A stretch of 64,000 nt of DNA, taken from Tetrahymena thermophila SB210 (lineage: Eukaryota; Ciliophora; Oligohymenophorea; Hymenostomatida; Tetrahymenidae). Position numbers and translations under genes: made by a program. Under the pieces are notes generated by a model. That model had not been told where the DNA came from. It saw nothing but the letters and a program-made list of their open reading frames with translations, and searched no databases. Of the stretch, positions 56,982 to 64,000 are shown piece after piece. The DNA is taken from contig NW_002476420.1 of the NCBI RefSeq assembly GCF_000189635.1, positions 2,683-66,682 on the forward strand, given 5' to 3'. Every line of letters starts with the position of its first letter. Positions within the stretch are counted from its first letter, which is position 1.

Positions 56982-58401
56982 TTGTCTGAATAAAAATATA
57001 GTATTAAATTCATCTTGAAATTTGTTGAATCTTAGCTCAATTATAAAATTTGTATATAAATCTTAGAGTATAAATTAGAAAAATTAACTAAATAAATTAA
57101 ATAATCTTAATAACTTGTTAGAATTTTATATTATATAATTGTATAAATTAATTCTTGTATCTTAACTAATTCTCTAATTTATTTTAAAGCCAATATATAA
57201 AATCATACATTTTTTTCAACCAAAATCAAAGTTTTTTTATAAATAAATATTCATTTTTCAAGTTAAAAATAATTAATTAATTAACTTAAAATATTTATTA
57301 TTAATTAATTAATTAAAAAATAAATATTTTATTTAAGAAAAATAAATTAAAACAGACAATGTCTTTTTCATTATTTACTGTATAAACCAACCTTCAATCA
57401 TTCTTTGTATAAAACCTTTTAGAAAATTTCTAAAAAATTTACTTATTTTTCAACATTTTATTCTAAATTAGTCATAATTTAATTAATTAATGGCGATTTA
57501 GGGTATTTATTTATTTTTTCAATACTTAAATTTTATGGGATTTCTGTTGAATATCTTTGTAAGAAATCCTCAATTTTTTATTGAACAAAAGTAAATCACA
57601 ATTTTTTTATTTAATCTATTTTATATTATAACTTAATTAATAATTATCTGCATCAAAATAAGGATTTGGATTTTAAAAATTAGAAAAATTTCATTTATTT
57701 TTTCTTCTGAAAAAAAATTAGAAGTATTATAAAAGAAAAATTTTGTTTCAGGATTTATAAGCCAACATACCAATCAATTAAATAAATAAATAAATAATTA
57801 ATGATTGATTTAAGATAATCTTTAGGCTAAACAAATATTTCTAATTTTAAAAATCACTCACAAATAAATTCATTCTTTTAATGTTTTTTTAAGTGGTATC
57901 AAAATAAAAATTACATTTAGAAAATTTTAAATATTGATTGACGCTTTAAATTTAAGTTGATAATAAAATTTCATTTTTCTATTCTAGCTTAACAAATAGA
58001 CTCAATAGAAATATTAAATGAATTTTCATCTATAGTAATCTCTCTTCATATAGTGTCTACCTAATTCATTGTTAAAAATCTTCGCATTTTTTAAATAATT
58101 TGAAGATTTTTTATCATTAAATGATATAAAACAAAATATATTTTTAAATAAACGTAAACAAATAAATCCAATAAGGCTTTAATTAAGTTTAAGATGATTT
58201 TGTATTTCAAAACTAATTTTCTTGTAAAATTTGATTTTTTTTACATATAAAAGCTGATTAGAAAAAGCAACTGCTCTGTTTAATCAAAAGAATTATTATA
58301 AAAGTTGCTATTATTTAGTAAAGATTTATTTAGAAAGTTAGAAAACAAACTTGAAATATTTGATATAATAAATAATTTCAAAAAAATTGATTCAGATTTA
58401 A
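56982..58401. repeat. Spacer 5' of the LRR-like gene; repeated near the right edge
   Basis: No gene is seen from 56,982 to 58,257. 57,690-57,790 and 58,070-58,400 match 63,160-63,270 and 63,540-63,994, including ggatttataagccaacata and ttaatcaaaagaattatt. 57383-57397 reads TAAACCAACCTTCAA, one base from the Tetrahymena chromosome breakage consensus as I recall it. The frame of the downstream gene stays open up to 58258 but has no ATG before 58402. Confidence 0.55.
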
Positions 58402-59562
58402 ATGTAAAATAAATCTTTGATTATAAAAAAATATTAAAAATCACTATTATCAAACAAATTAGATATTTCATCTTTGTTTCAAGATTTAAATGACAAAGAT
58501 AAATAAAACTAATATGATAAAATAAACATATGTTTAAGTAATGTTATCTTTAAAGATTCAGAAGTATTTAAGATATTTGCTTCCTACATCAGCTAGTATA
58601 AAAATATTAAAAATATGAATATCACTTTTTAATCAATGGTGATTGATGATTATTTTCTTTATCTATTAGGTTAGTAGATTTCAAATTTTTAAATGCTGGA
58701 AAATTTGACTTTTTCATTCACCTCTTTTAAAGTGTCTTCTATAGGCTATGATGATATATTTTATTTTATTGCAAGCAGTTCCTCAATTAAATAATTATAT
58801 ATTTACCTCTCAGGAGAAAATTTATAAGAAGGAGATTTTGAAGTAATTTTCAAACACTTATCATCTTCTAAATCACTAAAATTGCTCAAAATTTATTTTT
58901 ACTCTCTAAGTAACAAAATCGCTAAGAGCTTTTCTTAATAGATTAAAAGATTAAGCAATATTAACCAATTTGATTTAGAAATTTATAGCACATTAGACTA
59001 TTCTCAAATATTAATAAATGGAATAGCTTAAAATAATTCTATAGAAAAGCTGTCTTTCTAAAATTTCGACTTTATTGAAAATGAAAATGAAAAAGAAAAA
59101 CCTATTGCTTTTAATAATAAAAAAAATAATTTTTATAAATCTGCCTAAAAGCTTTTCGAGATGAGTAATTTAAAAAATTTATTTCTAAATTTCGATAAAT
59201 CAAAAACAAGTGGAAGTGAAATTGATGTAATAAAAATGATAAATAGTCTTAAAAAAACAAATGTTTAAATATTGAATATGATTTTAACTGAAAAAATGGA
59301 ACCTAAAAAACTCTTCGATTTTGGCTAATATTTATCAACCCAAAAGCATATTCATAGCTTATATATAAAAGTATCTAACTAAAATTTTGACTCTTGTATA
59401 TAATTCATTGATGAATTAAAAGACTCTAATATTTATTTTTTCTTTTTTAACTATTTTTACTTTGTTAACTTTCATTACTTTATTTAGTAAAAATAAATTA
59501 AATAAAGAATGATTAAAAAAATGAAAAGATTAATCTCTTTTGGTGATTCATCTTTATACTGA
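58402..59562 (+). CDS. LRR-like hypothetical protein (386 aa)
   Basis: A single frame from ATG 58402-58404 to TGA 59560-59562 in the ciliate code. The frame is open back to the TGA at 58255-58257, so an upstream exon is possible, but 58402 is the first in-frame ATG and the same ATG-TAA context recurs at 63995. The protein has repeated leucine/isoleucine-spaced segments (LKLLKIYFYSLSNK, NINQFDLEIYSTL, SIEKLSFQNFDF, LKNLFLNFDK, VQILNMIL, HIHSLYIKVS) like irregular leucine-rich repeats. The last 45 residues are very hydrophobic, then basic (FFFFNYFYFVNFHYF), possibly a membrane segment or spurious read-through. I know no function for it. Confidence 0.6.
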
Positions 59563-60260
59563 AAAAATTGCAGTAGTTTGTTTTTAAAATAATTATTAAA
59601 TTAAATTATTAATCTCTTTATATTTTGTTTATTAGATTAGCCTATAATATTTGTATTTTATTCATTCATTCATTCATTTAAAAATTTTTACTTTTTATAT
59701 TTTTAATTGCTCATAATAATACTTTTGATGCACATAGCACACACAGTAAATTAATTTTTATCAAAATTTTAAAAATCAATACTTACAATTTAAATCATGA
59801 AAAATTAAAATTTAACTTAAATAGTCTTGAGAGTATTTTATTTGTTTCAATAAAAATTTTTGTATTTAAAAAAAAACTAAATAAAAAACTTTTAAAGTAA
59901 ATTTTGATTATTTTTTATACGAAATAAATTAATTTAAATGATTTAAATTAAATTTTATAGAATCAACTATTCTAAATATCTATTAATTTTTTTAATTATT
60001 TTTGTAATATTAGAAGCTTTATAAAAAGTAAAATATAAAATAAATTTTCATTGTTTATAAAAAAATATATTCAATTTTTTATTTATTTATGTATTTATTT
60101 ATTTATTCATTTATTTATTTATTTGTAAAGTATTATTTTTTTTTTTTTGCAATAGGTATTTAGGGTGTTTGTTTTTACAAAAAATACATAGAAATAAAGT
60201 ATGAATCAATAAATAGAATATTTATTTTAAGTTTAATGCATATTAATTTATTAAAAATGC
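59563..60260. other. Convergent spacer with simple TTTA repeat
   Basis: It lies between two convergent genes and holds only AT-rich sequence. A (TTTA)n simple repeat with a few interruptions lies at about 60,078-60,125, followed by a T-run at about 60,138-60,148. Confidence 0.5.
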
Positions 60261-61517
60261 TCATTTTTCAATTTTGAAATAAGTTAGATCGATACAAGTA
60301 GTATACTATGATGCAGTTGAAAAATGTATTGCCAAATAATATTTACCATTTTTTTCCAACTGATAACCTCTATTTAACTAATTTTAATTCAAGTAATTAG
60401 GATAGTCTAAAAAATCAACCTGTCTATTCTCTATATCTACTCTCATTTCTATTTCTAAATCTTTTTAAATTTTGTAAAACAAATTACCTTTCACAATTTA
60501 AGATGCATAACATTTATAATTTGTAATATTGTTGCAAAAAATTTTTCCTTGGTTGGTATCATTAAGTTAAAAGTTGATTTCTTTCGAATCTATTAAGCCA
60601 ATTATAAAATAATCTCCTGCCGTATCATTAAATTTAAACCTGAAAGTATATTTACTTTCTTTTGTTAAGTCATATTTAAAGTAGACTCCGCCATACGATT
60701 TAGGATCATTTTTAATTATTTATATCGTATTTTGGTCTTACAATTCTTAAATTTGAATAGGTATTGAGTTATTATAATCACAATAAGAGCTTTTTCCATA
60801 TAGCTCATTTATTTATGAATTTTGTTGATGCTATTGAAGTTATTTAGAAAGATCTTTAATTAAATTAAAATTTTCAGGATCAAAAAATGAGTCCATTTTC
60901 TTTTAAATTATTGATTTTAATTAAGAAAAGTCATTCGTTATGTTAGTCTAAATGTTATCCAACTTTATCAATTATTCCTTTAAGATGTTAGTTATTGATT
61001 CTTTTTATTATTAATTTTCTTGAATAAACTTTTTTAAGCCTTCATAATCATTCTAATCAGTTTACTTCCTGATATTAATTAGCTCCTTTAGTTTTTATTT
61101 TCCTGAAACTTCATTGTAAATTTTAAGGAGATCCTCTTGTACTTAATTTTGAGTTTGTACTTATAGAATAAAAGCCTTCTTTTTTTTAAATATCTCTTCT
61201 AAAATTTCTTTCGTAAATTAAGAAAAAGCCAATTCTATTTCTTCAATTTTAGAATATTTATTATTCTTAATGGTATGTTGAATATTTTTCAATATCCTAT
61301 TGTCATCTAGAGATGGCCAATTTAAAAATATGTGGTCATCATTACAAACTTTGATGGTTTCTAGTGCTAGATAATCTTGAATCTTGCCATCTTCTTCTAA
61401 CAAGCACTAAAGGCATTTTAAAATTTATTCATTTTAAAATGAAACCTTAATAAAGCTAATCTAATGACCTGGGTGGTTTTTACAATAAACAGTGTCTGAT
61501 GAGTTCAAATGATCCAT
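60261..61517 (-). CDS. TRIM-like protein: zinc finger, coiled coil, beta-rich C-terminal domain (418 aa)
   Basis: A single frame from ATG 61515-61517 to TGA 60261-60263. Near the N-terminus C12-x2-H15 and C35-x2-C38 form a likely zinc site (YCKNHPGH ... LKCLQC), reminiscent of a minimal B-box. Residues about 95-235 are helical and K/E/Q-rich, probably a coiled coil. Residues about 255-418 are beta-rich, with SKYTFRFKFNDTAGDYFIIG, VYFKYDLTKES and YYLAIHFSTASQYTTCIDLT, a pattern close to SPRY/B30.2-type domains. The three-part order matches animal TRIM proteins lacking a RING finger. A ubiquitin-related or ligand-binding scaffold role is inference; no RING is present. Confidence 0.75.
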
Positions 61518-63994
61518 TTAGTGATTGATTTAATTTATTAAATTGATTTATTATTTGATTTAATAATCTTTAATGAAATTCCTAATTTAATAAGTGCAAG
61601 ATCAAATAATTAAGATTGTATTCATGATTAAATTTAGCTGATTTTTATCTATCAAAAATAAAATAGTTGTTTTTCTCAATTAATTTTCTAATCAAAATTA
61701 ACCTATCCCTACCAATACCATTAGAAATTTTAATTTTTTATAAAATTTATTTTATCTTTTTTATTAAAATTGTATGATGAATTATTTGACAAAGTAATTT
61801 TACACTTAATATATTTTAAAAGAAGATAAACATGAATGTCTTTCTCTATTTTATATTTTTGTAACATTTATAGAACAAATAAATATTTATATTTAAAACA
61901 AGATTAAAATTAAAAAAATTAGAAATTTCTAATTTGTTTTTTCTATATTTATATCAGAAAAATCTTAGCAGCGTCATATAGAAATATCTTGTCTCAGAAT
62001 CTATAAGCTATCAAAAATTTAAATTAAATTAATTTAATGAGTAATTTTCGAGATTATTAAAAAAGATTTCTTTATTTAAAATAAATTTTTCTCATTTTAA
62101 AAAACATTTGATTATTTTTTTAAATAAGCAAATAAGACAAATTATTAATTTTACTGTATAAATTTTTTCATTAAATCTATTGTAAAAGGAAAAATAAATT
62201 GATAAATGTATCTATCTCTATTAAAATTACCGCTTCAATTAAATTTTATCTTAATGATGATTTATTTGCATTTCATAAAATTAGAAATTTCTAATTTGTT
62301 TTTTATATATTTTCATCAAAAAAAATCTTATAAGCAACTATATAGAAATGTTTTGTTTCAGAATTTATAAGCCATTTAATATGTTCATTAAATAAAAACA
62401 TTTAATGAGTAATTTTCAGATTATTATATAAATATATTTCTTCATTAGATTGAAAAAACGATTCTAATTTAAAAAAAAAATCCTTTGTTCATTTTTTAAA
62501 TAAGTAAATAAGACTAATTATTTATTTTTTAGACATATATTTTTTCATTAAATCAATAAAAAAAGAAAAATAAATATATAAATTTGTTTCTATTTATATT
62601 ATACTTCAATTGAATTCTATCTAACTAAACATGATTTGCATTACAAAAATTAGAAATTTCTAATTTGTTTTTTCTATGTTTTTATCAAAAAAAATCTTAG
62701 CAGCATCTAAAAAGAAATATTTTTTTTCAGAATCTAATAACCAATTAATATGTTAATTAAATAAAAAAAATTAATAAGTAATTTTCAGATTATAATTATT
62801 ATATATATAACTATGATGTTTTATAAGATTTAGACCCCTATCTTAAATTTAAAACTAGTATCCTTAAATGAATGATTTACATCTCTGGTGATATTTAAAA
62901 TGTTAATTAATCATAGCTTTAACTAACTAATTAGGATTTACGGTATTTATTTTTTCAATATTTACATTTGAAGGGATTCTTCAGCTAAATACCTTAAAAT
63001 GAAATCGTAGATTTTTTATTCAATAGAAAAATAAATAAATAAATAAATAATTCCTAATTAGTAAATCACAATTTTTTTATTTTGTCTATTTTAAAATAAA
63101 AAAAAATAAATGTATCTCTATTTTATATTATATCATTTAATTGGATTAAAATAATCTTTTAATTTGTTTTTTCTATTTTTTCATCAGAAAAAAAATGAAT
63201 TAATACTATCTATCTTAGAAGAAAAAAATATTGTTCAGGATTTATAAGCCAACATACCAATTAATTAATTAATTCAATAAAAACATTTAATGAGTAATTT
63301 TAAGATAATTAATTAATTCATTCTTTTAATATTTTTAAAAAATGATGTCAAAATATTTTTCTTGAAATTCCAATTTAATTTAACTCATTCCAAAATATAG
63401 AGATTTACTGAAGCTTATAATTTAAAGTTTATTGTAAAATTTTATTTTTATATTATAACTTAATATCAAACAAATATACTTAATAAAAAATATTAATGGA
63501 TCAGAAAATAATATTTCTTCTCTTAAAAAAAAGTATCTACATAAATCTTCACATTTTTTAAATTATTCGAAAATCTTTTATCATTAAAACTATTTAAAAC
63601 AAAAAATATTCGAATTTAATTTAATGTATTCCAAAATATATATACAAATTTATTCAAGCTTATAATTTAAGTTTATTGCAAAATTATATATTTCTATTAT
63701 AGATTAATATCAAACAAATATATTAAATAAAAATATTAAATGAATAATCATCAGATAATATTTTTTCTTCTTTAGATAAACAAAAAAGTATCTACTTAAT
63801 TTATTTTATAAAATCTGAATAGAAAAAAAGCAATAGTTGCTCTATTTAATCAAAAGAATTATTTATAAATTAAAAGATTAGTTGCTTTAATTAATAGAAA
63901 TTTATTTAAAAATTAAGAAAGCAAACTGCTGGAAATAAATATTTGATAACAAATAAATAAATAATTTCAAAAAATTGATTAATATTAAAAAAAA
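61518..63994. repeat. Spacer with about 365-bp tandem repeats containing TTAGAAATTTCTAA palindromes
   Basis: No gene is seen. The 14-bp perfect palindrome TTAGAAATTTCTAA occurs at 61919-61932, 62281-62294 and 62650-62663. Each copy is followed by the same order of words: atttgttttttctat, atcaaaaaaaatctta, a tttcagaat...ataagc stretch, and agtaattttcagattat. A fourth, degenerate copy without the palindrome begins at about 63,150. The period is 362-369 bp. 63,540-63,994 then repeats the sequence upstream of the LRR-like gene. Confidence 0.7.
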
Positions 63995-64000
63995 ATGTAA
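63995..64000 (+). CDS. Start of a paralog of the LRR-like gene, cut by the window edge
   Basis: The last six bases are ATG TAA (Met-Gln in this code), the same first two codons as the LRR-like gene at 58402. The preceding 450 bases match that gene's upstream region. Only two codons are visible, so the call rests on the shared upstream sequence. Confidence 0.4.
   Translation: M

Noticed and set aside
60078-60125. TTTA array as a CRISPR or satellite
   Set aside because: It is a simple four-base repeat with no spacers, common in such AT-rich DNA.

Overview
The window is nuclear DNA of a ciliate, most likely Tetrahymena (inference). It is very AT-rich, and every long reading frame uses TAA and TAG inside conserved protein sequence, evidently as glutamine, with TGA as the only stop. 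Introns are short, AT-rich and GT..AG. The standard code therefore breaks almost every gene into pieces.

Left half (1-31,100): three tandem minus-strand copies of one 8.1-kb intronless gene (856-8990, 10920-19082, 21547-29685). The products are about 2,700 residues, with an N-terminal P-loop GTPase domain, a long helical middle, a SecA-like helicase motor and a C-terminal VWA domain with a MIDAS motif. I checked copies 2 and 3 codon by codon and found no in-frame TGA. Copy 1 carries exactly one frameshift, a missing base near 6537. Each copy has an upstream block with 18-bp AT-rich repeats, and a fourth such block at the left edge suggests another copy just outside the window.

Middle (31,600-41,000): two minus-strand paralogs (31621-34542 and 37207-40164) that look like degenerate protein kinases with a C-terminal leucine-rich-repeat-like region. 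They arose by a segmental duplication that also copied their upstream DNA. The second has an internal 210-bp duplication and a frame-truncated C-terminus.

Right part (41,900-64,000): single genes separated by long AT-rich spacers. They are adenylosuccinate lyase (plus strand, 10 exons), an EamA/DMT-type membrane transporter (plus), a long coiled-coil protein with two DHNIFG motifs (plus, 7 exons), an LRR-like hypothetical protein (plus), and a TRIM-like zinc finger/coiled-coil/beta-rich protein (minus). The upstream region of the LRR-like gene is repeated at the right edge, where a matching ATG at 63995 marks the start of a paralog cut off by the window.

The genes do not form a pathway. The structure is that of tandem lineage-specific gene families next to single housekeeping genes. 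I saw no tRNA, rRNA, CRISPR array or intact transposon.
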